A stretch of DNA of 64,000 nt from Pseudescherichia sp031987975 (GCF_031987975.1 NZ_DALZYX010000003.1:62001-126000); one strand, 5' to 3'. Positions 1 to 8,458 are shown, counted from the first letter of the stretch. A program made the numbers and translations. The notes: generated by a model from the sequence alone, not told the origin.

Positions 1-597
1 CTGGAAGATCAGCCTGCGGTGCAGCAGGCCGCCACTGAAGTGCGCAACGCCTGGCTCGCTCTGCAGCGTACCAAAATCGTCAGTCCGATGACCGGCTATG
101 TCTCCCGTCGTGCAGTACAGCCTGGGGCGCAGATCAGCCCCTCTACCGCGCTGATGGCGGTGGTGCCGGCCTCTGGCCTGTGGGTCGATGCCAACTTCAA
201 AGAGACTCAGCTGGCGCATATGCGCATTGGCCAGAGCGCGACCGTGGTGAGTGATATCTACGGCGATGAGGTGACCTACACCGGTAAAGTGGTTGGCCTC
301 GATATGGGTACCGGCAGCGCCTTCTCGCTGCTTCCGGCGCAAAACGCCACCGGGAACTGGATCAAAGTGGTTCAGCGTCTGCCGGTGCGTATTGAGCTGG
401 ATGCCAACCAGCTTGCACAGCATCCGCTGCGTATTGGTCTCTCTACGCTGGTCACGGTAGATACCAGCAACCGTGACGGTCAGGTGCTGGCCAGCCAGGC
501 CCGGGCTACGCCAGCCTACGAAAGTAACGCGCGGGAGATCGGCCTCGAGCCGGTGAATACCCTGATTAACGATATCGTGCAGGCCAACGCGGGCTAA
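1..597 (+). CDS. emrA: EmrA, periplasmic adaptor of multidrug efflux (3' part)
   Basis: The open frame runs into the window from the left, so only the last 198 residues of a roughly 390-residue protein are present. They cover the end of the alpha-helical hairpin, the lipoyl-like and beta-barrel parts of a membrane-fusion (HlyD/EmrA) protein, with the typical stretch SPMTGYVSRRAVQPGAQ at about residues 28-44 of the visible part. EmrA links the inner-membrane pump EmrB to TolC and exports hydrophobic toxicants such as uncouplers and nalidixic acid. The stop lies 5 bases before the emrB start, as in the E. coli emrRAB operon. No internal start should be used: the true start is outside the window. 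Confidence 0.95.
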   Translation: MEDQPAVQQAATEVRNAWLALQRTKIVSPMTGYVSRRAVQPGAQISPSTALMAVVPASGLWVDANFKETQLAHMRIGQSATVVSDIYGDEVTYTGKVVGLDMGTGSAFSLLPAQNATGNWIKVVQRLPVRIELDANQLAQHPLRIGLSTLVTVDTSNRDGQVLASQARATPAYESNAREIGLEPVNTLINDIVQANAG

Positions 598-602
598 CCC
601 TG

Positions 603-2150
603 ATGAGCGCTACGCAACCGAGAAAACCGCTGGAGGGGGCGCAGCTGGTCATTATGACCATTGCGCTGTCGCTGGCGACCTTTATGCAGGTGCTGGACTC
701 CACCATCGCCAACGTGGCGATCCCTACCATTGCCGGTAACCTTGGCTCATCCCTGAGCCAGGGGACGTGGGTGATCACCTCCTTTGGGGTGGCAAACGCT
801 ATCTCCATTCCCATCACCGGCTGGCTGGCGAAACGCGTTGGTGAAGTGAAGCTGTTCCTCTGGTCGACCATCGCCTTCGCCATCGCCTCCTGGGCGTGCG
901 GCATGTCCACCAGCCTCAACATGCTGATCTTCTTCCGCGTATTGCAGGGGATCGTTGCCGGACCGTTGATCCCGCTGTCGCAAAGCCTGCTGCTCAGCAA
1001 CTACCCGCCGGCGAAGCGCTCTATCGCGCTGGCGCTCTGGTCGATGACGGTGATCGTTGCGCCAATCTGCGGCCCGATCCTGGGCGGCTATATCAGCGAT
1101 AACTACCACTGGGGCTGGATCTTCTTTATCAACGTGCCGATTGGCATCGTGGTGGTGATCATGGCGATGCAGAGCCTGCGCGGTCGGGAAACCCGCACCG
1201 AGCAGCGACGCATTGACGCCGTCGGGCTGGCGCTGCTGGTGATCGGCATTGGCAGCCTGCAGGTGATGCTCGACCAGGGGAAAGAGCTGGACTGGTTCAA
1301 CTCCAGGGAGATCATCATCCTGACCATTGTGGCGGTGGTGGCGCTGAGCTTCCTGATAGTCTGGGAGCTGACCGACGAGAACCCGATAGTCGATCTCTCG
1401 CTGTTTAAGTCGCGCAACTTCACTATTGGCTGCCTCTGTATCAGCATGGCCTACATGCTCTACTTTGGCGCGATTGTGCTGCTGCCGCAGCTATTGCAGG
1501 AGGTCTATGGCTATACGGCCACCTGGGCGGGGCTGGCTTCTGCGCCAGTGGGGATCATTCCGGTGATCCTGTCGCCGATCATCGGTCGCTTCGCCCACAA
1601 GCTGGATATGCGTCGGCTGGTCACCTTCAGCTTTATTATGTATGCGGTCTGCTTCTACTGGCGCGCCTATACGTTCGAGCCGGGCATGGACTTTGCCGCC
1701 TCGGCGCTACCGCAGTTTATCCAGGGCTTTGCCGTCGCCTGCTTCTTTATGCCGCTGACGACCATCATCCTCTCTGGATTGCCGCCTGAGCGTCTTGCGG
1801 CCGCCTCCAGCCTGTCGAACTTTTCGCGTACGCTGGCCGGCTCCATCGGTACGTCCATTACCACCACGCTGTGGACCAACCGGGAATCGCTGCACCACGC
1901 CCAGCTCACGGAGTCGGTGAACCCTTACAACCCTAACGCCCAGGCCATGTATGACCAGCTGCAGGGAATGGGGATGTCACAGCAGCAGGCGTCCGGCTGG
2001 ATAGCCCAGCAGATCACCAACCAGGGTCTGATTATCTCGGCCAACGAGATATTTTGGATGTCCGCGGGGATATTTGTGATCATGCTGGGACTGGTGTGGT
2101 TTGCTAAACCGCCGTTTGGTGCAGGCAGCGGCGGCGGTGGCGCGCACTGA
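603..2150 (+). CDS. emrB: EmrB, MFS multidrug efflux pump
   Basis: A 515-residue inner-membrane transporter of the DHA2 family (14 transmembrane helices) that pairs with EmrA and TolC. The N-terminal helix carries the family motif LDSTIANVAIPTIAGNLG at about residues 31-48, and a Gly/Pro-rich helix 5 follows (APICGPILGGYIS, about 152-164). Length matches E. coli EmrB (512). The ATG follows the emrA stop by 5 bases with only a weak ribosome binding site, so translation is probably coupled to emrA. The C terminus ends in a short glycine-rich tail. Proton-driven efflux is known for the family. Confidence 0.97.
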   Translation: MSATQPRKPLEGAQLVIMTIALSLATFMQVLDSTIANVAIPTIAGNLGSSLSQGTWVITSFGVANAISIPITGWLAKRVGEVKLFLWSTIAFAIASWACGMSTSLNMLIFFRVLQGIVAGPLIPLSQSLLLSNYPPAKRSIALALWSMTVIVAPICGPILGGYISDNYHWGWIFFINVPIGIVVVIMAMQSLRGRETRTEQRRIDAVGLALLVIGIGSLQVMLDQGKELDWFNSREIIILTIVAVVALSFLIVWELTDENPIVDLSLFKSRNFTIGCLCISMAYMLYFGAIVLLPQLLQEVYGYTATWAGLASAPVGIIPVILSPIIGRFAHKLDMRRLVTFSFIMYAVCFYWRAYTFEPGMDFAASALPQFIQGFAVACFFMPLTTIILSGLPPERLAAASSLSNFSRTLAGSIGTSITTTLWTNRESLHHAQLTESVNPYNPNAQAMYDQLQGMGMSQQQASGWIAQQITNQGLIISANEIFWMSAGIFVIMLGLVWFAKPPFGAGSGGGGAH

Positions 2151-2205
2151 TCGCCAAGTAAATTGACCGGACTGCGACAGGGATTGTCCGTCCTGATAAA
2201 GCCGT

Positions 2206-2247
2206 GCTCCTGAAATCGCTTCACGATAGTGAAAAGACAACAGGAGC
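2206..2247 (+). promoter_or_regulatory. Hairpin covering the leuA ribosome binding site
   Basis: GCTCCTG at 2206-2212 is perfectly complementary to CAGGAGC at 2241-2247, which contains the AGGAG ribosome binding site of the following gene. A second 5-bp stem, TTCAC (2220-2224) with GTGAA (2229-2233) and a GATA loop, is nested inside with a symmetric 7/7 internal loop. The pairing is seen directly. A role in translational or RNA-level control of leuA is inference. Confidence 0.5.
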
Positions 2248-2252
2248 ACACC

Positions 2253-3902
2253 ATGCTGAAAAATCCCGCTCAGAAATACCAGCCCTACCCTCCTCTCTCC
2301 CTGCCCGATCGTACCTGGCCGGAAAAGCAGATTACCCACGCGCCGCGCTGGCTCTCAACCGATCTGCGTGACGGCAACCAGGCCCTGGCCGAGCCAATGG
2401 ACGTAACGCGTAAAATGCAGCTCTGGAACCTGCTGATCGAGTGCGGTTTTAGGGAGATTGAAGTGGCCTTTCCTTCCGCTTCGCAGACCGATTTCAATTT
2501 CGTTCGCCAGCTGATTGAAAAAGATCACATTCCTGACGACGTGACGATCCAGGTATTAACTCAGGCGCGCGAGGATCTCATTACGCGAACTTTTGACGCG
2601 CTGCGCGGTGCCAACCGTGCAACGGTGCATCTCTACAATGCCACTGCGCCGCTGTTCCGCCGCCTGGTGTTCGGTATGGAGAAGTCACAGGTTATTGAAC
2701 TTGCGACCCGCAGTACGCGCCTGATTCGTAAACTGTGCGAGGAGAACCCGCAAACGTGCTGGCAGTATGAGTATTCGCCGGAAACCTTCTGCTTTACCGA
2801 GCCAGAGTTCGCCCTGGAGATCTGCGAAGCGGTGGCGGCTATCTGGCAGCCCAGTGCTGAACGGCCTATGATTATCAACCTGCCCGCCACCGTTGAGGTG
2901 AATACGCCTAACGTTTATGCCGATCAAATTGAGTGGTTCTGCCGCCATTTCAGCCAGCGCGAGGCGGTCTGTATCAGCATCCATCCGCATAACGATCGCG
3001 GAACGGGCGTGGCAAGCGCCGAGCTGGCGGTCATGGCCGGGGCAGATCGCGTTGAAGGCTGTCTGTTTGGCAACGGCGAGCGCACCGGCAACGTCTGTCT
3101 GGTGACGTTGGCAATGAATCTCTACAGCCAGGGCGTCACGCCAGAGCTGGACTTCAGCGATATGACCCGCGTGGTAGAGGTGGTGGAAAGCTGCAATCAG
3201 CTGCCGGTGCACCCGCGTCACCCCTGGGCCGGACGGCTGGCCTACACCGCCTTCTCCGGTTCGCACCAGGATGCGATTAAAAAAGGATTCGACGCGCGCC
3301 AGCCCGGTGGACGCTGGGAGATGCCCTATCTGCCTGTCGATCCGCAGGATATCGGCTGCACTTATGAGGCGGTGATCCGCGTCAACAGCCAGTCGGGCAA
3401 GAGCGGCAGCGCGTGGCTTATTGAGCAGAATCACGGCCTGACGCTGCCCCGCGCCCTGCAGCAGGACTTTAGCCAGCACGTGCAGCGGGAGGCCGACGAG
3501 GGCGGCAAAGAGATGACGCAAAATGCGCTCTGGCAGCTTTTCCGCAGTCGCTACGGGCTGGTGGCAGCGCCGCGCTTCCGGCTGCTCAGCTACAGCAGTG
3601 AGAGCCAGCAGGATGGACTGTTACGTTTAACCGCCGCCGTCTCGAACGACGGCGAAACGCGACAGCTTGAAGGGTGCGGCAATGGGCTGCTCTCTGCCGC
3701 CGCCAGCGGATTATCGTCATGGGTAACGCAGCCGTTTGTGATAAAAGATTATCATGAGCACACCCTGGGCGAGCGCAGCGATAGCCGTTCGGTCGCCTAT
3801 ATTCACTGTCTGTTTCAGGATGGCAGCAGCCGCTGGGGTGTAGGCATCGATAACGACGTAGCCCGCGCATCGCTCCAGGCGCTGCTAAATACGCTGGCCT
3901 AA
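2253..3902 (+). CDS. leuA: 2-isopropylmalate synthase, type-2 LeuA
   Basis: A 549-residue alpha-isopropylmalate synthase that condenses acetyl-CoA and 2-ketoisovalerate, the first step of leucine synthesis. The HMGL-type TIM barrel shows the metal/substrate segment STDLRDGNQAL near residue 36, the metal-binding HPHNDRGTG near residue 247 and the loop GNGERTGN near residue 280. A C-terminal dimerisation/allosteric domain follows. This is the long LeuA2 subfamily, not the leuABCD enzyme of E. coli. An upstream in-frame GTG at 2229 exists, but the ATG at 2253 has AGGAG at 2242-2246, so that start was chosen. It stands alone, without leuBCD, and converges with an AraC-type gene, overlapping it by 4 bases. 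It may be a paralogue of the housekeeping leuA, or serve a related acyl-CoA/2-ketoacid condensation; substrate is not proven. Confidence 0.85.
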   Translation: MLKNPAQKYQPYPPLSLPDRTWPEKQITHAPRWLSTDLRDGNQALAEPMDVTRKMQLWNLLIECGFREIEVAFPSASQTDFNFVRQLIEKDHIPDDVTIQVLTQAREDLITRTFDALRGANRATVHLYNATAPLFRRLVFGMEKSQVIELATRSTRLIRKLCEENPQTCWQYEYSPETFCFTEPEFALEICEAVAAIWQPSAERPMIINLPATVEVNTPNVYADQIEWFCRHFSQREAVCISIHPHNDRGTGVASAELAVMAGADRVEGCLFGNGERTGNVCLVTLAMNLYSQGVTPELDFSDMTRVVEVVESCNQLPVHPRHPWAGRLAYTAFSGSHQDAIKKGFDARQPGGRWEMPYLPVDPQDIGCTYEAVIRVNSQSGKSGSAWLIEQNHGLTLPRALQQDFSQHVQREADEGGKEMTQNALWQLFRSRYGLVAAPRFRLLSYSSESQQDGLLRLTAAVSNDGETRQLEGCGNGLLSAAASGLSSWVTQPFVIKDYHEHTLGERSDSRSVAYIHCLFQDGSSRWGVGIDNDVARASLQALLNTLA

Positions 3903-4657
3903 CGAAAATAGTCGCTGGGTGAAACGCCCATCACCCGGCGAAACATGGCGGTAAAGGCGCTATGGCTGCCGTAGCCGGTATCCAGCGCCACACGCAGCAC
4001 CGACTGCCCCTGCGCCAGGCGCAACAGAGCCGCCATCAGGCGCGCCCGGCGTACCCACTCTCCGAAGCTTAACCCCGTTTGCTGCTGAAAGTGGCGGTTG
4101 AGCGTGCGCTCGCTCATATTGGTCAAGCTTGCCGCCAGGGTCGTGGTCCACTCCCGGGCAGGCTCTTCACCGATCTGCTGACAAAGGGTGCGCAGCAGGT
4201 CGCTGTGCGGTTCGGGAAGATGAAACGGCAGCGCCTGCATCACGCGGATCTCATCGAGGATCAGCTTATACACACGCTCATCGCGGCTGCCCGGCGTATA
4301 GCGCTCGGCCAGATCGAACGATGAGACAATCAGCTCGCGCAGCAGGGGAGAAATTTGCACGATCTGGCAGGCCGCAGGCAGGTCAGCGCGAGCCAGCGGA
4401 TCGATAAATAGCGTGCGGGCGGCCACGTTGCCGGTAATACGTAACGCATGCTGCGTTGCGGCAGGAAGCCATACGCCCCGCCCCGGCGGTACCACCCAGC
4501 AGCCTGCTGCGGTATCAACCCTGACTACGCCGCTCAGGCTATGCAGCAACTGCGCGCAGTCATGCTGATGCCACGGCTCACTGTCGCCATGCGCGTAGTC
4601 ATGGGCAAAGGGGAGCAGCGGGCGGTGGGTAAAAGAGAAGGTCGTGGTGGTGGTCAT
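3899..4657 (-). CDS. AraC-family transcriptional regulator
   Basis: A 252-residue regulator with an N-terminal cupin (AraC-binding) domain, recognisable from the spaced His residues in HDYAHGDSEPWHQHDCAQ at about residues 19-36 and PPGRGVWLPAATQHAL at about 57-72. It has a C-terminal double helix-turn-helix (about 155-252) ending in the family signature GYGSHSAFTAMFRRVMGVSPSDYFR region. It converges with the leuA-like gene and is the obvious candidate regulator for it (inference). It lies 46 bases downstream of luxS in the same direction, behind a hairpin. Its own ribosome binding site is poor, so readthrough from luxS could contribute to expression. Confidence 0.85.
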   Translation of the reverse strand: MTTTTTFSFTHRPLLPFAHDYAHGDSEPWHQHDCAQLLHSLSGVVRVDTAAGCWVVPPGRGVWLPAATQHALRITGNVAARTLFIDPLARADLPAACQIVQISPLLRELIVSSFDLAERYTPGSRDERVYKLILDEIRVMQALPFHLPEPHSDLLRTLCQQIGEEPAREWTTTLAASLTNMSERTLNRHFQQQTGLSFGEWVRRARLMAALLRLAQGQSVLRVALDTGYGSHSAFTAMFRRVMGVSPSDYFR

Positions 4658-4674
4658 AGTAGGGTCACGCTAAT

Positions 4675-4696
4675 TGCCCGGCAGGATCGCCGGGCA
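4675..4696 (-). terminator. Hairpin after luxS
   Basis: Perfect 8-bp inverted repeat TGCCCGGC / GCCGGGCA with a 6-base loop, between the luxS stop and the AraC-type gene. It probably ends luxS transcription, but the tract after it on the minus strand is not strongly T-rich, so termination may be partial. Confidence 0.6.
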
Positions 4697-4703
4697 TTTA
4701 TCA

Positions 4704-5219
4704 CTAGATATGCAGCTCTTGCAGCTTATCTTTCGGCAGCGCCAGCTCATCGTTGCTGTTGACGCGCACGTCGCGATCCAGGATATGGCGGGCAATCTCC
4801 TGCGCCTCGTCCAGGGAGTGCATCTGGTAGGTGCCGCACTGGTAGACGTTCAGCTCAGGGATCTGGTTCTGCTCTTTCACCTTCAGCACGTCGGCCATCG
4901 CCGCTTTCCATGCATCGGCAACGCGCTGCTCATCAGGCGTACCAATCAGGCTCATGTAGAAACCGGTACGGCAGCCCATCGGCGAGATATCGATGATTTC
5001 AACGCCGTTGCCGTTCAGGTGGTCGCGCATAAAGCCCGCAAACAGGTGCTCCAGCGTATGGATGCCTTTTTCCGGCATCACTTCTTTGTTCGGGATGCAG
5101 AAACGCAGATCGAAGACGGTGATGGTATCGCCGTGCGGCGTATTCATGGTTTTCGCAACGCGAACAGCAGGCGCTTCCATACGGGTGTGATCGACAGTGA
5201 AGCTATCCAACAACGGCAT
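4704..5219 (-). CDS. luxS: LuxS, S-ribosylhomocysteine lyase
   Basis: A 171-residue cytoplasmic iron-dependent enzyme that cleaves S-ribosylhomocysteine to homocysteine and DPD, the precursor of autoinducer-2, in the activated methyl cycle. The start MPLLDSFTVDHTRM, the metal motif HTLEHLFAGFMRDHL (His54, Glu57, His58) and the third metal ligand in DISPMGCRTGFY (Cys128) are all intact. A strong ribosome binding site (GGAGGT) precedes the ATG. As in E. coli it is separated from gshA by the oppositely oriented MicA sRNA gene. Confidence 0.98.
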   Translation of the reverse strand: MPLLDSFTVDHTRMEAPAVRVAKTMNTPHGDTITVFDLRFCIPNKEVMPEKGIHTLEHLFAGFMRDHLNGNGVEIIDISPMGCRTGFYMSLIGTPDEQRVADAWKAAMADVLKVKEQNQIPELNVYQCGTYQMHSLDEAQEIARHILDRDVRVNSNDELALPKDKLQELHI

Positions 5220-5254
5220 TTTGTCACCTCCGGAGTGATTTTTTTAAAATTAAG

Positions 5255-5283
5255 TGAACTCTTTGAACGCATGCAAGTCTGAG
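5255..5283 (+). promoter_or_regulatory. Sigma-E promoter of micA
   Basis: A TGAACT box at 5255-5260 and a TCTGA box at about 5279-5283 are spaced like the sigma-E consensus (GAACTT/TCTGA). They lie immediately before the mapped-by-homology MicA start. MicA is known to be sigma-E dependent in E. coli and Salmonella. Confidence 0.65.
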
Positions 5284-5288
5284 TATAT

Positions 5289-5361
5289 GAAAGACGCGCA
5301 TTTGTTATCATCATCCCTGTTTTCAGAGATGAAATTTTGGCCACAGCAATGTGGCCTTTTT
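5289..5361 (+). ncRNA. micA: MicA small RNA
   Basis: A 73-base Hfq-dependent sRNA in the luxS-gshA intergenic region, on the strand opposite both genes. The 5' seed GAAAGACGCGCATTTGTTAT, the central hairpin around CATCCCTG...CAGAGATG and the terminator GGCCACAGCAATGTGGCCTTTTT are all present. They are nearly identical to E. coli MicA; the differences are in loop bases. In relatives MicA represses ompA and other outer-membrane protein mRNAs under envelope stress. Confidence 0.93.
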
Positions 5362-5369
5362 CTTTTCTA

Positions 5370-6914
5370 TCAGGCGTGTCTTGCCAGCAGATCCTCAAAC
5401 GACTCGCTATCTGCCGCCTCAATCTCCCGCAGGCGCGCCCAGGATGCATCACGCTCTTGAGTGAAGTCCTCTTCCAGCAGAACCTCCAGCGGCTCTTCCC
5501 GCAGCATATCACGATACTGTGCCGCCAGCGCCTTGCCGGTGCCGCCAATGCCGCTCTCAAGCATCGAGTGCAGAATACGCGCCGAGAAGGTCAGCTCTGG
5601 GTTGTCAAAGCTCGCCACCAGCTGGTCGCACACCTCGGCATAGGCGCTGCCGCCTTCAATGCCGTCGAGGGTCAGCGCAACGCGCTTAAGATCGCGGAAC
5701 AGATCTTTGCCGACCTCTTTCAGCGGGAACTGGGCGGTTTCACAGCCGATGCCCAGCGTCAGGCCCGGCTTGCGTCCTTCCAGAATCACACGATTCCAGT
5801 TGGTACGGGTACAGAGCAGCTCGTCGCTGCTCATCTCTGGCGCATCGGCCAGCACGCACCAGACCATGAACAGATCGAGGAAGCGAACCTGCTGTTCGTC
5901 CACGCCCACCGCCGAGAAGGGATTAATATCCAAGGAGCGAACCTCAATGTACTCAATGCCGCCGCGCAGGAGCGCATCCGACGGCGCTTCGCCGCTGCGG
6001 GTCACACGTTTCGGGCGCACCGGCGCATAAAGCTCATTTTCGATCTGCAGAATGTTGGTATTGATCTGCAGATGCTTGCCATCCTTCTTCAGCCCCATCT
6101 TCTCGTAGTCAGCGGACGGTGTTTTGATCGCCCGCTTCAATGCTGCCACATAACCCTCTAAATCGTTAAACGTAATACCGAGATTGCTTTGCGATTTATT
6201 GGTATAGCCGAGGTCGCTCAGACGCAGCGAGGTAGCATACGGCAGGTAGTACATCCCCCCTTCCGTCTTTTCAAACGGCAGCGTGGTGGGTTTGCCCTGC
6301 AGGAACGAGGAGCAGATAGCCGGGGACGCGCCAAACAGGTAGGGGATCACCCAGCCGAAGCGGTAGTAGTTGCGGATCAGACGGAAATAACCGTCAGAGA
6401 CCGCCTCTTTATCTGTCGTACCGCACTTTGCCTGCCAGAAGGCCATCGGCAGGGAAAAGTTGTAGTGCACGCCCGAGATGGTCTGCATCAGCGCACCGTA
6501 GCGGTTTTTTAACCCCTCACGGTAGAGCGTCTTGAGTCGACCAATATTGGATTTGCCATACTGCGCCAGCTCAATATCCTGCCCGTTTTCAATGTAGCAG
6601 GGCATACTCAGCGGCCACAGCCGTTCATCTCCCAGGTTGCGCACGGTGTAACGGTGCACATCGCGCAGCACCGTCAGCATATGCTCGATATCGCCATCAA
6701 CCGGGGTAATAAATTCCAGCAGCGCTTCTGCGAAATCAGTGGTGATCCATTTATGTGTCAGCGTTGCACCAAGCTGCTCCGGATGTCCGGTAGTTGCAAG
6801 CGTGCCGTCAGCGTTAACGCGCAGCGTTTCGCGCTCCAGCCCTCGCATAATCCCTTTCAGGACATGAGGATTTTTTTCCAGCCAGGACAGCGCCTGTGAT
6901 ACGTCCGGGATCAA
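5370..6914 (-). CDS. gshA: Glutamate-cysteine ligase GshA
   Basis: A 514-residue ATP-dependent ligase that makes gamma-glutamylcysteine, the first step of glutathione synthesis. The proteobacterial type-1 sequence is intact, including ERETLRVNADG near residue 27 and HYNFSLPMAFW near residue 150. The ORF could be extended to 6992, but the E. coli enzyme starts from UUG at the equivalent LIPDVSQAL. Here a TTG at 6912-6914 with a strong GGGAGGT ribosome binding site gives the matching start, so it was chosen. The rare start codon is a known trait of this gene and limits expression. It lies downstream of yqaBA. Confidence 0.96.
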   Translation of the reverse strand: MIPDVSQALSWLEKNPHVLKGIMRGLERETLRVNADGTLATTGHPEQLGATLTHKWITTDFAEALLEFITPVDGDIEHMLTVLRDVHRYTVRNLGDERLWPLSMPCYIENGQDIELAQYGKSNIGRLKTLYREGLKNRYGALMQTISGVHYNFSLPMAFWQAKCGTTDKEAVSDGYFRLIRNYYRFGWVIPYLFGASPAICSSFLQGKPTTLPFEKTEGGMYYLPYATSLRLSDLGYTNKSQSNLGITFNDLEGYVAALKRAIKTPSADYEKMGLKKDGKHLQINTNILQIENELYAPVRPKRVTRSGEAPSDALLRGGIEYIEVRSLDINPFSAVGVDEQQVRFLDLFMVWCVLADAPEMSSDELLCTRTNWNRVILEGRKPGLTLGIGCETAQFPLKEVGKDLFRDLKRVALTLDGIEGGSAYAEVCDQLVASFDNPELTFSARILHSMLESGIGGTGKALAAQYRDMLREEPLEVLLEEDFTQERDASWARLREIEAADSESFEDLLARHA

Positions 6915-6992
6915 GTTGACCTCCCGCCTGTCGAAATCATTTCTAATAAGCATAATTGTAATGGTTGACGATCGAAGCGTATGACCAACCAA

Positions 6993-7421
6993 TTAGTGCC
7001 ACCACGTTATACCCTGCAGGGTTGCGGCCGTCAGGACGGCGTAGCGTAGCCCCTTGCCAAGGCATAAAAAAAAGATAACCGGCCCCCACGCAATGCGCAT
7101 CCATCCCGCAAGCAGGCACAGCAGATCACCGATAACAGGCATCCAGCTCAATAATAGCGTGGCTGCGCCATAACGTTTCAAATAGTGTTGGGCTTTTTCC
7201 TGCCAGCGTGATGTTTTACGCAGCGGAAAGAAACGTCCAAGGATAACGTTAGTCACCCCTCCAAGGCTATTACCTATTGTTGCTATTAACAAAAGTAGCC
7301 AGGGCTGACTGACGCCAGAGATTAACAGAGCGACCAGCAGCACTTCCGAACTGCCCGGCAATAGCGTGGCGCTGAGAAAGCTGCTGGTAAAAAGGGAGAG
7401 GAGTGACAGTGCGTCGCTCAC
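6993..7421 (-). CDS. yqaA: YqaA, DedA/SNARE-associated family membrane protein
   Basis: A 142-residue integral membrane protein with about four hydrophobic segments, collinear with E. coli YqaA (142 residues). The family-typical Gly/Pro segments LLPGSSEVLL (about 21-30) and LLSWMPVIGDLLCLLAGW (about 91-108) are present. It begins with GTG, which overlaps the yqaB stop (GTGA, 7418-7421), so it is translationally coupled to yqaB. Function is not established; DedA-like proteins act in membrane lipid or undecaprenyl-phosphate flipping. Confidence 0.93.
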   Translation of the reverse strand: MSDALSLLSLFTSSFLSATLLPGSSEVLLVALLISGVSQPWLLLLIATIGNSLGGVTNVILGRFFPLRKTSRWQEKAQHYLKRYGAATLLLSWMPVIGDLLCLLAGWMRIAWGPVIFFLCLGKGLRYAVLTAATLQGITWWH

Positions 7422-7984
7422 AGCTTACGCACGTCCACCGCATCCATTCCTGCCCGCCGCGCCGCCTCCAGACCAAAGTCAGCGTCTTCAAACACCACAC
7501 ATTTGGTGGGATCGACGCCCATCAGCTCGGCGCAGAGCAGAAAGGTATCGGGCGCAGGCTTGTGGTGCTCGACGTCGTCGGCGGCGACCACGGCGTCAAA
7601 GTACTGGCGCAGGTCAAGGTGAGCCAGCAGCGCTTCGGCAATGGCGCGCTCGCTGCCGGTACCTACCGCCATAGGACGACGACCGTGCCAGGCTTTTACC
7701 ACCTCGATCAGCGGCAGCGGCTCTACGGTGTCCAGCAGCATCGCCTTCACCGCCTCGGTTTTTTCCAGCGCCAGGGCATAGGGATCGAGATCGCCGTGGT
7801 TCCACTCAATTACCGCCTGCGCAATACGCCAGGTCGGCGAGCCGTTAAGCGCAACGATAGCCTGCTCGTCAAAGCGCATGCCATAGTGCGCCAGCACGTC
7901 GTGCCAGGCTTTACGATGGGTAGGTTCGGTATCAAGGATGGTTCCATCCATATCGAAAATCAGACCGTCATAACGTTCGTACAT
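7418..7984 (-). CDS. yqaB: YqaB, HAD-family sugar phosphatase
   Basis: A 188-residue HAD-superfamily phosphatase. The nucleophile motif FDMDGTILDTEPTH lies at residues 10-23, the second motif near GTGSERA (about 112-118) and the acidic motif FEDADFGLEAA near 167-177. E. coli YqaB dephosphorylates fructose-1-phosphate and 6-phosphogluconate. The open frame extends to 8140, but the ATG at 7984 matches the conserved start MYERYDGL. It is the first gene of a yqaB-yqaA(-gshA) group. Confidence 0.95.
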   Translation of the reverse strand: MYERYDGLIFDMDGTILDTEPTHRKAWHDVLAHYGMRFDEQAIVALNGSPTWRIAQAVIEWNHGDLDPYALALEKTEAVKAMLLDTVEPLPLIEVVKAWHGRRPMAVGTGSERAIAEALLAHLDLRQYFDAVVAADDVEHHKPAPDTFLLCAELMGVDPTKCVVFEDADFGLEAARRAGMDAVDVRKL

Positions 7985-8132
7985 CGCGTTCTCACACTGC
8001 GGATAACAGAACATTACTTTAACGTAACCAGGGCGTTTTGTCGCTGATGGCGATAGGGAGTTAGGGGGTGAAACAGGATATTTAACAGAGAAATTATAAG
8101 GATGAAACAGTGAAGATAATATCAGGAGAATA

Positions 8133-8209
8133 TGGTGCATCCGGGAGGATTCGAACCTCCGACCGCTCGGTTCGTAGCCGAGTACTCTATCCAGCTGAGC
8201 TACGGATGC
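8133..8209 (-). tRNA. tRNA-Arg(ACG)
   Basis: A 77-base tRNA with encoded CCA, reading GCATCCGTAGCTCAGCTGG from its 5' end. The anticodon loop CTACGAA gives anticodon ACG (wobble inosine in the mature tRNA). This is the last copy of the serV-arg transcript, equivalent to argQ/argZ of E. coli. Confidence 0.97.
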
Positions 8210-8279
8210 ATCAGGGTGGTGCTTTACTGCTTTTACTACTTATTCAATGTCGCTCAACTTGCCGCAACACTGCACAATA

Positions 8280-8299
8280 TGGTGCATCCGGGAGGATTA
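8280..8299 (-). repeat. Stray 3' fragment of tRNA-Arg in a spacer
   Basis: Twenty bases identical to the 3' end of the tRNA-Arg gene (CCA plus acceptor and part of the T stem) occur inside the spacer between two complete copies, with no 5' part following. It looks like a remnant of recombination in the array. Confidence 0.85.
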
Positions 8300-8411
8300 C
8301 TCGGCTGCGCCTCGCCCTGCGGGCCGTTGCTGAAGCAACGTTATCCTCCCTGGTGCTTGCGATAATTTCGCAGACCATGAAACAACAGCTTGGCTGTTAT
8401 CTCGGAGAATA
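8293..8411 (-). repeat. tRNA-array spacer repeat, copy A
   Basis: About 119 bases, closely similar to 8688-8807. Both run from AGGATTACTCGGCTG, through CCGTTGCT..AGCAACG and TATCCTCCCTGGTGCT, to the base before a tRNA-Arg gene. They are duplicated spacers of the tRNA array. Confidence 0.85.
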
Positions 8412-8458
8412 TGGTGCATCCGGGAGGATTCGAACCTCCGACCGCTCGGTTCGTAGCC
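8412..8458 (-). tRNA. tRNA-Arg(ACG), cut by the sequence gap
   Basis: The 3' 47 bases of another copy, identical to its neighbours up to the anticodon arm, where the run of 100 N begins at 8459. The 5' half is unsequenced rather than absent. Confidence 0.9.

Noticed and set aside
2685..3521. 278-residue frame on the minus strand
   Set aside because: Antisense to the leuA-like gene with no homology that I recognise.
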